Source of the DNA: Rhodopirellula baltica
GTDB lineage: Bacteria; Planctomycetota; Planctomycetia; Pirellulales; Pirellulaceae
Assembly (NCBI GenBank): GCA_002901265.1
Contig: PPHI01000017.1
Coordinates: 124,001 to 188,000 of the forward strand
Length of the DNA: 64,000 nucleotides
Direction of reading: 5' to 3'
This document shows positions 9,132 to 16,797 of this stretch, piece by piece. Below the pieces are notes generated by a model. It had not been told where the DNA came from and searched no databases. It worked only from the letters and a program-made list of their open reading frames with translations. The translations under genes and the position numbers were made by a program. Within the stretch, counting starts at the first letter, position 1. Every line of letters starts with the position of its first letter.

Positions 9132-9917
9132 ATGAGTGCAGGTGAGCAGCCGACAAGTGAAACCGCCAACGGATCCACCGCCACGGCGGCTTCAGGTGGC
9201 GCCGAGAAGACACGCACTTCCGGAGGCCATTCGAAAAAGCGAATCCTGTTGGTGCCCTATCCTAAATTCGTTTTCATGTACCCCACATTGATCGTCTCGT
9301 TCATCGCGTCGTTGGTGCTGTGGTTCACCGGCGACACAACGATCAATCCCGCCGAAGATCAAACCGCAGTCATGGTGACCGGGATGTTCCTGGCCGTTTT
9401 AATGGCGAACATGTTCGTCATTGTGTTCGACTTCCCGCGGGCCACGTCACTGACGTTGATGTTTGTTGTGACATCGATCGCGATGGGATTGTGGCTGCTG
9501 TTCCTATCACGCCCCGGATTGCTGCCTGCGATCGAAGGCTGGGTCCGAGGCATCCGGCCGGTTGCGAACGCCACGTTCTTTATGTGCATGACGATCGGAA
9601 TGGGACTGATGTACGCCGCGGTGTTTGTCAGCACCCGATTCAATTATTGGGAACTGTCCAATAACGAACTGCTGCACCACCACGGAATGCTCAGCGACCT
9701 GAAGCGGTACCCGGCGCCGAATCTGCGCGTTGACAAAGAAATCAATGACGTCTTTGAGTACGCCTTACTTGGTGCCGGTCGCTTGATCCTGCACCCGGCC
9801 ACGGAAAAACGGGCGATCGTGCTGGACAACATTTTGTTCGTGGGAACCAAAGAAGCTGAGATGACCAAGATGCTCGGCTCGATCAAAGTTCAAATCGGCA
9901 ACGATAGCAACAGTTAG
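9132..9917 (+). CDS. Four-helix membrane protein of unknown function
   Basis: 261 residues from the ATG at 9132, which has AGGA upstream. The in-frame extension to 8922 looks non-coding. A polar Ser/Thr/Gly-rich N-terminus (1-40) precedes four predicted transmembrane helices (about 53-72, 80-105, 110-135, 155-180). A soluble C-terminal domain of about 80 residues (ELSNNELLHHHGMLSDLKRY to the end) resembles PH-like bacterial domains in its pattern, including a HHHG stretch. It is probably a planctomycete conserved inner-membrane protein; I do not recognise the family. Confidence 0.6.
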   Translation: MSAGEQPTSETANGSTATAASGGAEKTRTSGGHSKKRILLVPYPKFVFMYPTLIVSFIASLVLWFTGDTTINPAEDQTAVMVTGMFLAVLMANMFVIVFDFPRATSLTLMFVVTSIAMGLWLLFLSRPGLLPAIEGWVRGIRPVANATFFMCMTIGMGLMYAAVFVSTRFNYWELSNNELLHHHGMLSDLKRYPAPNLRVDKEINDVFEYALLGAGRLILHPATEKRAIVLDNILFVGTKEAEMTKMLGSIKVQIGNDSNS

Positions 9918-9938
9918 GCGAGCTGCTTAAACAGAATC

Positions 9939-9959
9939 TGCTGCGGCATAAGCCCAGCA
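9939..9959. terminator. Hairpin between convergent genes, no U tract
   Basis: TGCTG (9939-9943) pairs with CAGCA (9955-9959), and GGC (9945-9947) with GCC (9952-9954) around an ATAA loop, with one bulged C. It fills the 45-base gap between the stops at 9917 and 9963. No T run follows on either strand. Confidence 0.3.
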
Positions 9960-9962
9960 AAT

Positions 9963-10937
9963 TTACTGCAGCCGACTTGCTTTCCGACGTTCTGCAAGCG
10001 GCTGCATCGATTCGGCCAGAGCTTTCAGCGAAACGGGCATTGCGACGTCACGATCGCCCCATTGCTCCCACCATCGCTCGACAGCTGCCGCGCTCTCGTC
10101 ATCGCCTAGTCGCCATAGCTTGATCGCTTTTGCGACCGGCAGCGTTTGCTGTGAGAAAAGTCCCAAATTACGTGCCGCTCGCAGCACGATTGGAACGGTG
10201 CCTAAATCCCAGGGCAGCAGCGAATGTCGACTTGTCCCCGAGCCGAATCCCTCTGGCAAATCAATTGCGGGACGCGGTCCGAGTGTTTGTTCTAAGTGTC
10301 GGCCAATGGCGACCTGAGTCGCCAAGTATGCAAGTCGCACCACTTCGGTGACGATCGGGTCGGGGTCGGTCAACATCGCTTCGATCCAGATCCGTCGGCT
10401 GCCGGAATCAAACCCGCCGTCGCCACCACGAAACGGCTGGACCAACAAACAGTCGATCGATTCGGGCCACCATCCGTCTGGCGGCGCCGAATGCCAAATC
10501 AATTTGGCGGTTTCGATCAGCAATCCTGGTCCATAGGTTTGCCAACGGTCACGTAATGGACCGGCGCGAAGTTTCAGTTGCTCTTGAAGCTTCGGAAAGC
10601 GCTGGCCGAGCGCGATCCGGCTGTCTTCTAGTTGGCTTCGAAGTGCCGCAGCGGTCGCTTCGATTTGAAGTTCGCTGCAGCCGGACGTTGCCAGAGCCGC
10701 TTCACAGGCCTCTCGCAAGCTTTCACCTGCGGCGACTTCGGCGAACAAGGCTGACCAAAATCGCGACACATCGCCCATCGATGATGCCAAACGCGTATTG
10801 ATTTGGCTGGTCGGAGCGGCGAGCTTTTCTTCAGTCGCTTTGTCCGTGCATGGCGCTCCGGTGCCAACCACATAGGACGCGTGGATGACGCTTAGCTCGA
10901 CGGCCGTTTGAAACAGCAGGTTGGACTTTTTCGCCAA
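9963..10937 (-). CDS. Protein of unknown function downstream of aroH
   Basis: 324 residues, no signal peptide and no transmembrane helix. Sequence features are Trp-rich patches (WWPESIDCLLVQPF, VERWWEQWGD) and helical segments; no catalytic motif was recognised. It starts at a TTG (10937) with AGGG eight bases upstream, 15 bases after the aroH stop, so it is almost certainly cotranscribed with aroH. I have no supported function; a role linked to aromatic amino acids would be a guess from position alone. Confidence 0.6.
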   Translation of the reverse strand: MAKKSNLLFQTAVELSVIHASYVVGTGAPCTDKATEEKLAAPTSQINTRLASSMGDVSRFWSALFAEVAAGESLREACEAALATSGCSELQIEATAAALRSQLEDSRIALGQRFPKLQEQLKLRAGPLRDRWQTYGPGLLIETAKLIWHSAPPDGWWPESIDCLLVQPFRGGDGGFDSGSRRIWIEAMLTDPDPIVTEVVRLAYLATQVAIGRHLEQTLGPRPAIDLPEGFGSGTSRHSLLPWDLGTVPIVLRAARNLGLFSQQTLPVAKAIKLWRLGDDESAAAVERWWEQWGDRDVAMPVSLKALAESMQPLAERRKASRLQ

Positions 10938-10952
10938 AACAAACCCTAGGAC

Positions 10953-11390
10953 TTAGCTCGCGGTGTTGGACGAGATTTGCGACTGGATCCATTGTTCCAG
11001 CTCGTCAAAGTCGACGGGGGGTAAATCTGACAAATCGGGGCGCAATTTGACAGCACCGTGCAAATAGACGTGGCGGATGTCAGCCTGCGGTTTCGCCGTG
11101 TTCCAGTGCAGCAACACGCGAATGCAGCGTGGCAGGGACCGTTCGACCGAGATCTCGTATCCGCACAACAGTGGGACGCCATCCCAGCCAAGTTGCCGAG
11201 CAGCGAGAGCAGGAAATTCGGCCTTGAGGTCTTTGGTGACAGTGAAGATGGCACTGGCGAGATCAGCGGTCTCGATCTCGTTTTGCCGAATCATCAGAGC
11301 CAGCAATTGCCGTGTTTTGAGCAGGATTTCGTCTCGGTCGTCGACATCAACTGTGGTCGCCCCGCGAACGCCTCGGCATGCGGTCGTCAT
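10953..11390 (-). CDS. aroH: Monofunctional chorismate mutase, AroH type
   Basis: 145 residues. It converts chorismate to prephenate, the branch point to phenylalanine and tyrosine, in the cytoplasm. The AroH fold is recognised from RGVRGATTVDVDD at the N-terminus (the family Arg in the active site), the central CIRVLLHWNT, and IRHVYLHGAVKLRPDLS near the C-terminus, all aligning with the Bacillus subtilis-type enzyme. The length fits (127 in B. subtilis plus a short tail). Start: ATG 11390, with AAAGGA upstream. It is the first gene of a two-gene unit. Confidence 0.92.
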   Translation of the reverse strand: MTTACRGVRGATTVDVDDRDEILLKTRQLLALMIRQNEIETADLASAIFTVTKDLKAEFPALAARQLGWDGVPLLCGYEISVERSLPRCIRVLLHWNTAKPQADIRHVYLHGAVKLRPDLSDLPPVDFDELEQWIQSQISSNTAS

Positions 11391-11571
11391 TTGGTTTTCC
11401 TTTCACTCTCAAGAAGAATGCACATAGTTGGCGATCGTTATTCGCTTTAGCCGTACAAAGCGTTGCCCGAATTGCCTACTATAGCGCAATTAGGCCCCAG
11501 CCGATAACCGTGGAGACACGAATGGATTGTTTCTCCGCGTGATTCCCGAACCTGAATCGTTTCTAGCAGTT

Positions 11572-11826
11572 ATGAACGCAAATCGTACGCCCCACCAAGA
11601 ACGGATTATCAAGAATTACTACCGCAATCGCGACGCGATTGGGATTCAGAAAGCCCAAGAAGCGGTCACGGAGCTGTATTTGAGCGAGGGCACGAAACGT
11701 GTGACCGTTTGGAAACGCCTGTGTAGCCACCTGGAAAAGGCTGGCATGACGCCCGAACAGATCGAGCACTTGCGTGAAAAAGACGACCCAGCGTTGGTCG
11801 CAGAAGCGCTCTCAAAGATGGCGTAG
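11572..11826 (+). CDS. Small conserved protein of unknown function
   Basis: 84 residues from the ATG at 11572 (MNANRTPHQERIIKNYYRNR). The protein is basic and helical: RIIKNYYRNRDAIGIQKAQEAVTELYL, then a charged C-terminal half with TPEQIEHLREKDDPA. The Arg/Lys-rich face could bind nucleic acid, but no known motif is present. An in-frame start at 11527 would add 15 residues and is less likely. It is divergent from aroH. The compact composition and codon use resemble real planctomycete genes; the function is unknown. Confidence 0.6.
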   Translation: MNANRTPHQERIIKNYYRNRDAIGIQKAQEAVTELYLSEGTKRVTVWKRLCSHLEKAGMTPEQIEHLREKDDPALVAEALSKMA

Positions 11827-11850
11827 CGGCAGCGAAACGTAGCGGATCAA

Positions 11851-11870
11851 CCGTCGCAGTGAAGCGACGG
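11851..11870. terminator. 7-bp hairpin after the small gene
   Basis: CCGTCGC (11851-11857) and GCGACGG (11864-11870) pair around AGTGAA, 25 bases past the stop at 11826. No T run follows; it resembles the other non-U hairpins found between convergent genes here. Confidence 0.35.
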
Positions 11871-12055
11871 GCATCCTGCATCGACAGCGGGACATCGTGT
11901 ATGTCCGCGCACGCGATGGCATACGCCGTGCGTTCTGAACAAACGCCCAGCGTAGTGGACAAGGCGACAAATCCTTCTTCAGGATCCATCGCCTCGTCCA
12001 CTCACGTTGTTATCAGCTGATCAGCGAGACTGCTTTTCTTGGGCAGTGGCGGCTT

Positions 12056-12256
12056 TCAATGCTGCTGCTTCACGCGGCAATTTGAACTCCGGTCGGCCGG
12101 GAAGTATTGCACGTCGTCTTGCAAGTAATACGGGCTAGGTAGTGTTTGACCGTTCATCGTGACTTGGCAACCAGTGGCGCCAACCAAGCAGGTGCCGGTG
12201 ACGATTGCGATTGCGGCGACTCGAGTGATGCGTCCAGAAGTCTGTTTTCGGCTCAT
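12056..12256 (-). CDS. Small lipoprotein, probably frameshifted at its 3' end
   Basis: 66 residues as it reads, from the ATG at 12256 (an upstream ATG at 12286 is possible). The signal peptide ends in a lipobox-like ATGC (Cys30), followed by QVTMNGQTLPSPYYLQDDVQYFP. After FPA the frame continues DRSSNC to a stop at 12056. In the adjacent frame the same DNA reads GRPEFKLPREAAALKA to a stop at 12021, which is what planctomycete relatives of this protein look like to me. A lost base near 12091-12097 would explain this. Role: probably an outer-membrane-anchored small protein; function unknown. Confidence 0.55.
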   Translation of the reverse strand: MSRKQTSGRITRVAAIAIVTGTCLVGATGCQVTMNGQTLPSPYYLQDDVQYFPADRSSNCRVKQQH

Positions 12257-12485
12257 GGCTTCCGTGCCTAAGATGGATCTATTCATGTCGGGTCCGCGGT
12301 GCGGCTTCGAATCCCGTCAGAACCGGTATCGGATGAATAACCCGCAAAGCTTAACCGGCGCGGTCGATTTTCCCGAAAAGGCCTTGTAATCGGCCCGTTT
12401 TGCAAGGCACCGAAGGCCAATCGGGTTCCTCAATCGCGTGGAACCGCGTCCGTGAAACCCGCTCTTGCGCCTTGCGACTGCTCTT

Positions 12486-14705
12486 TTATTCAAGCGTTGT
12501 CGTCGTTTGCAGAATGATTTGGCGAGACGAATCCGGCCATTGAACAAAGAGGTCGAATTCGAGTTTCACTTTCGATTCGATGGTGTTCGCCAATGCATTC
12601 AAAACGCGTAGACGATTAAGGTTGGCTTCCAATCGCTTGAACTGGTCGTCAAGCTCATCGATTTTTGCACGAGCCCGCCGCTGCTCACTCGAGTTCTTGT
12701 GCTGGAGGTTGTACTCAAGGTTCATTTTCGCGGATTCGGCGGTTCGCATCGCATGATGGGTGGAGGTCATCACTTGCAGCAATCCCGCCCTGGTCAGGCC
12801 CTGGAACTCATATTCACGATCAAGCCGGCCTCCGAACACAAATTGCAATTTCAATTCGTTGTCACAGTCGACCTTAATCATCATTTTGATTGCCACGCCT
12901 TCGGCTTCTTCTTCTTTCGCCGCAAAGGTCGCGATTGCCAATTGGTCCGTGCCGTTGGTTGGATCAAACGGCTGGTCCCACGACCACTGAATCGTGTCCG
13001 GCGCACTAATCCGCAGGTCGAGCTGGGTGTTGGATTTCTGCGTCGGTCCGCCCAAATCCCAACTCGATTTCCACTCAAGAGGATCAAGTGAAAGTGCGAA
13101 GGGTGGCGTCTGGATTGACGGTCTGAAGTACGTCGAGGTGCCTTCGGAATCGATCAGACGTCCGTGGAGCATTTGGCGTGAATTGGGATCAGCGGACGCC
13201 TTCTCGTCCCAGACGAAGTAGTTCTTCGCATCGTGTTTGATCCAGGCAATCGCTTTCCCAGACTCGGAATCAACGATCATCCGCACCTGTTCGTTGTTTG
13301 AATACGGAAGCAGTTCCAACGGCAAAGGCTGGATGAATTCGATCGTTTGATAGGGTGCCGCACTGGATTCGAAAGAGATGGGCGAGAGATCTGTCACCTT
13401 CGGTAGATCGAGGAAGCTCTCTTTGCCCGCGACCGTCGGCTGTTGCTGGGAATCGATCGCGGCGGAATCGCGATCGGACATCATCGCCTCCAGCGTTTCC
13501 TCGCCTGCAGCAGACCGATCCGACGCAGCTGCCGGATCGAGCGAAATGTCCCCCGGTTTGATCCGCAGTTCATCGAGAGAGATGCCACTGGGTATGATTG
13601 ACTTGACGTCGATAAGTTGCTCTTCAACGGTCTGAGCCAATCCCAAGATTTCGTCGTCGGTCGTATTTCGCGTCGTATTTCGCGTCGTTTTCGCTGGCGC
13701 GTGATTGGCAAAGACGCGGCTCTCGGAGCTGCGAGTGTTGTGACGTTGACGATCGTCGACCTGAACTGCCGCTTGCGGTGTGCCGCTTGACCGGTCCAGC
13801 GTTTGCTTGGTTTGTGCGGCAGCATTGTTGCCGAGGTTTGGTGCCGGTCGGGCTTCCGTTTGGCGGACCGGAGTTGACTGAGCCACTGCGGACTGGACTA
13901 CTTCAGGCTGTGGTTGTCGCTCCGCAACGTTGTTCAACGTGCGACGCGGGGCGTTGGCGAGACGTTCGTGACGCTGAGCCACGATTTGATACCCTGCGAA
14001 AATCATAGCGAGGATCACGACGGTCGATCCGACACCAAGAACAAGGTTCCAGTTGAAACGTCGGTCTCGTTCAATCGGCTGCAGCTTGATGGTCTTGGAA
14101 GAGTGTGGCTTTGAATCAACGACTTGGACTTTTTCGGGTCCGAAACGCTGCACCAAGGCTTGGGTGAATTGATCCGAGATGACTTTTCGCCGGTCCTTTT
14201 CATCGGCCGTCATCAAAGACGTTTCGGTTTCTTCCACCTCATGGCTGACCAAGCGTTTTTGCAAGGTGCCGGCAGACGACGCGACTGGGCGTCGATTGGA
14301 TTCGAGCGCCCGTGGCGTAACGAGTTCAGCTCGAAACGCGGTGACAAGTGCGGACCGATCACCGGCAGTCAGGTCGCCTGGATCGCCAAGCGGCATTTCC
14401 GTGCCGGACGATTCACGCCCTTCCAGATACACCAATTCGCCGTGCTTGGTAAGAAACCAGCTGGAAAGGTCCAGCCGAGGCAAGCGATTGCCATTCGATT
14501 GCAGCGTTCGGCAGGCTTCATCGAATCGCGTGCTGATCAGCTCGGCGAGATCATCGGGCGGAACGCCCAGTCGGTTGCGAAGCGACTGAAGTGACTCCAG
14601 GAGTTCGCGGTCTTGCGGCGCGAAATCGTCACCCGTTGTCAAGCGAGACGTCACCACCTTGGCGTCGCCAAGCTCGGGGGACGAATTCGTCGAACGGGTA
14701 TCCAT
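12486..14705 (-). CDS. Large single-pass membrane protein of unknown function
   Basis: 739 residues. The N-terminal cytoplasmic part (1-220) is polar and helical. One transmembrane helix follows (about 222-247, LVLGVGSTVVILAMIF), then a Gln/Pro/Ala/Thr-rich linker with a short RNTT repeat. The C-terminal domain (about 420-739) holds Trp-rich strands and a coiled coil (about 660-710, EQRRARAKIDELDDQFKRLE). No catalytic motif is seen. Start: ATG 14705; no clear ribosome binding site, so the start is uncertain. The architecture, cytoplasmic sensor-like head with a periplasmic tail, is an inference. Confidence 0.6.
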   Translation of the reverse strand: MDTRSTNSSPELGDAKVVTSRLTTGDDFAPQDRELLESLQSLRNRLGVPPDDLAELISTRFDEACRTLQSNGNRLPRLDLSSWFLTKHGELVYLEGRESSGTEMPLGDPGDLTAGDRSALVTAFRAELVTPRALESNRRPVASSAGTLQKRLVSHEVEETETSLMTADEKDRRKVISDQFTQALVQRFGPEKVQVVDSKPHSSKTIKLQPIERDRRFNWNLVLGVGSTVVILAMIFAGYQIVAQRHERLANAPRRTLNNVAERQPQPEVVQSAVAQSTPVRQTEARPAPNLGNNAAAQTKQTLDRSSGTPQAAVQVDDRQRHNTRSSESRVFANHAPAKTTRNTTRNTTDDEILGLAQTVEEQLIDVKSIIPSGISLDELRIKPGDISLDPAAASDRSAAGEETLEAMMSDRDSAAIDSQQQPTVAGKESFLDLPKVTDLSPISFESSAAPYQTIEFIQPLPLELLPYSNNEQVRMIVDSESGKAIAWIKHDAKNYFVWDEKASADPNSRQMLHGRLIDSEGTSTYFRPSIQTPPFALSLDPLEWKSSWDLGGPTQKSNTQLDLRISAPDTIQWSWDQPFDPTNGTDQLAIATFAAKEEEAEGVAIKMMIKVDCDNELKLQFVFGGRLDREYEFQGLTRAGLLQVMTSTHHAMRTAESAKMNLEYNLQHKNSSEQRRARAKIDELDDQFKRLEANLNRLRVLNALANTIESKVKLEFDLFVQWPDSSRQIILQTTTTLE
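13662..13685. repeat. Two tandem copies of a 12-bp unit
   Basis: CGTATTTCGCGT occurs twice in tandem (13662-13673 and 13674-13685), and a partial third copy follows. On the coding (minus) strand it encodes RNTTRNTT in the linker of the large membrane protein. Probably replication slippage. Confidence 0.7.
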
Positions 14706-15246
14706 CGCAACTCAACAGGGATCGCTTAATCGGGACCAAATTTCAGTGCATTTCAAGGCCTGCTCAATTGTGCGCCATTGTCAGTGCTGTGTGTCGGGTA
14801 ATCAAACCCTACAGGCCTCGGGTCCCCCAACGGATCGCAAAAAAAGCGGATGATCAAGGAAAATCTCGTGATCACTACAGATTTCCTAGCTCGTTCTAGT
14901 GGAATTTGCCAAACCCCTGGGCCCGGTCGTGCCGATAACTCCAGCTGAAGCGATTGTCTGCATGATGCCGGACGTGACGAACGCAGGGACGCGTTCAAAC
15001 GCTTGTCATCGTACAGGTCACTTCAAAAACAATGTCCAGGGGGGGAAACCGGGACTGTCAGCGCCGAGTGATCGAAAACTCGATGTCGAGGCGTCCGGTG
15101 TATTCGCGCGGGGTGTCATCACACACCAAGCTCGCCCTCCCACCAATTTATCGTGGCTCGGGAGAAACTGACGCAAGTTGCGTTAAATGTGGCTCGGGCA
15201 AACGAGCCCAATTAAAGAGGCGGCTGCGACCGCGGAGACGTTTGCG
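14706..15246. other. Divergent intergenic region before the BBP7-like gene
   Basis: 541 bases with no convincing gene. The last 100 bases hold a cluster of repeats described separately (15153-15208). The remainder shows no stem, box or small gene that I can support. Confidence 0.4.
15153..15208. promoter_or_regulatory. Repeat cluster upstream of the BBP7-like gene
   Basis: A 10-base direct repeat GTGGCTCGGG occurs at 15153-15162 and 15189-15198, 36 bases apart. Between them is a palindrome ACGCAAGTTGCGT (15171-15183). The second copy also forms a hairpin GGCTCG (15191-15196) / CGAGCC (15203-15208). It lies 39-94 bases before the ATG at 15247. Operator sites or a structured leader are possible; none is proven. 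Confidence 0.35.
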
Positions 15247-16704
15247 ATGCACCGAATGATTCGAAACATGCTTTACAGACCATCTTCAAAACTTCTTTCG
15301 CCCCGTGTCGGGACGACGTCGCAAGTCTGCGGAACTGCATGTGCAGTCATGCTGGCGTTGGCGTCCGTGATGACCGCGAGTGCCCAAGGAGTCTCCCAAG
15401 CCGGCTACGACTTTGAAGGTAGCGGCTACGTTGTCCCAGCAGGGATGCCACCACTCGGCATGCCTGTCGGCCCAGGCGGAATCGCCCAAGTCGGCTATTG
15501 CGACATGGGTTGCGAATCGACAGGAATGATGCCCGCGATGGACCGAATGGTCTGCGGCGCATGTGGCGGTGGCGGCGGATGCGATTGCAACAGCGTCCTC
15601 GGCGGCGGTGGCTTGCTCGGCAAACTGCGTGCTGGCGGTGGCCCGGCTTGCTTGTTCTGCCGTGGTGCCGGATGCACCGCTTGCCGCGAGTTGCCCTTCG
15701 GCTATGCCGGATCGGTACTTGCTGGTGCCGTGTCGATGCTTCGTCCTTACCAAGAGGCAGGACTTTGTAACCAACGCTGGTACGACATGAGTCTGGAAGG
15801 ATTGTTCCTGACCCGCACCATCGATGGTGGTGTACCGAACCAAATCACCTCGCAAGGCATCGACGGCCCATCGGTCCTGACTCTTGACGATGTCGGTGAA
15901 GACGATCTGGAAGCTGGCGTCCGCGCTTCAGTCGCAATCCTGTGGGGCCCCGGTGGCAACTTCGAAGGAACCTACATGGGCGGCAATGAGTGGAGCGGCA
16001 CCGCATCGGTGAACGACGCCGGCGGATCGCTATACTCTTTCATCAGCGAGTTCGGTACCGCCCCGTCCGGCGGCTTCGATGACACCGACGAATCGACCAC
16101 CCAAAGCTTGGTCAGCAAGAGTACTTTTCACTCGGCGGAACTGAACTATCGTCGTCGCACGATGTTCCCCTACTGCCGCTTCCAAAGCTCTTGGCTGGTC
16201 GGTCTGCGATACGTTCGCTACGACGACTCGCTGCTTTATTCGGCGACCAATGCCAACGACGCCAACCGATACTTCTACAGTGAAACGAGTGCCAAAAACC
16301 ACTTGTTCGGTCCTCAAGCCGGTTTCGACTTCTGGTGGAACGTTGTTCCCGGAGTTTCGCTGGGCGTCGGATCAAAAGCGGCTTGGGTTCAAAATGACAT
16401 CGACCGTCACACGAACATCACCGCCAATTCGCTTGGCATCAACGGCGGATCGGGAACGCTGTCGGACTTCGACCAAGACACCACCGTCATGGCAGACTTC
16501 GAACTGAAGATGATCTACCGACTGACCTACGGCTTGACCGTCCGCGGTTCGTACTATGTCCTCGCGATAGACGACATGGTCTACGGCGGACTTGATCGTG
16601 AATCGGTCACGAACATCTTCACGACGACCACCGTCGACCGGCCATTCATGTACGACGACCTTGTCCTGCAAGGTTTCACCGTCGGTGCCGAATACACCTG
16701 GTAG
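15247..16704 (+). CDS. BBP7-like planctomycete outer-membrane beta-barrel protein
   Basis: 485 residues from the ATG at 15247, with GGAGAC eight bases upstream. The signal peptide (about 1-45) ends MTASAQ. A Gly/Cys-rich segment (about 80-160) includes CGACGGGGGCDC and CLFCRGAGCTAC, a C-x2-C-x4-C-x2-C pattern like a zinc ribbon. The rest alternates aromatic beta strands (WYDMSLEGLFL, WLVGLRYVRY, GFDFWWNVVPG) and ends GAEYTW, with a C-terminal aromatic as in outer-membrane barrels. This fits the BBP7 family (PF07585) of planctomycetes. The ligand is unknown. Confidence 0.7.
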   Translation: MHRMIRNMLYRPSSKLLSPRVGTTSQVCGTACAVMLALASVMTASAQGVSQAGYDFEGSGYVVPAGMPPLGMPVGPGGIAQVGYCDMGCESTGMMPAMDRMVCGACGGGGGCDCNSVLGGGGLLGKLRAGGGPACLFCRGAGCTACRELPFGYAGSVLAGAVSMLRPYQEAGLCNQRWYDMSLEGLFLTRTIDGGVPNQITSQGIDGPSVLTLDDVGEDDLEAGVRASVAILWGPGGNFEGTYMGGNEWSGTASVNDAGGSLYSFISEFGTAPSGGFDDTDESTTQSLVSKSTFHSAELNYRRRTMFPYCRFQSSWLVGLRYVRYDDSLLYSATNANDANRYFYSETSAKNHLFGPQAGFDFWWNVVPGVSLGVGSKAAWVQNDIDRHTNITANSLGINGGSGTLSDFDQDTTVMADFELKMIYRLTYGLTVRGSYYVLAIDDMVYGGLDRESVTNIFTTTTVDRPFMYDDLVLQGFTVGAEYTW

Positions 16705-16731
16705 GCACTTCGCAACGCATCGCGAACAACT

Positions 16732-16766
16732 AAAAACCCCGGTCGAGTCTCGGCCGGGGTTTTTTC
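16732..16766. terminator. Bidirectional intrinsic terminator
   Basis: AAAAACCCCGG (16732-16742) pairs with CCGGGGTTTTTT (16754-16765) around an 11-base loop. T runs follow the stem in both directions, so it can serve both the plus-strand gene ending at 16704 and the minus-strand gene ending at 16798. Confidence 0.88.
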
Positions 16767-16797
16767 GTTTTGATGGCGTCGTTTATTCCGGCGATTG

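Noticed and set aside
11666-12001. 111-residue minus-strand frame
   Set aside because: Overlaps the small plus-strand gene and has no start signal; composition looks random.
12306-12312. TTCGAAT resembling a tRNA T-loop
   Set aside because: The bases on either side do not pair as a T-stem, and no acceptor or anticodon stem fits.
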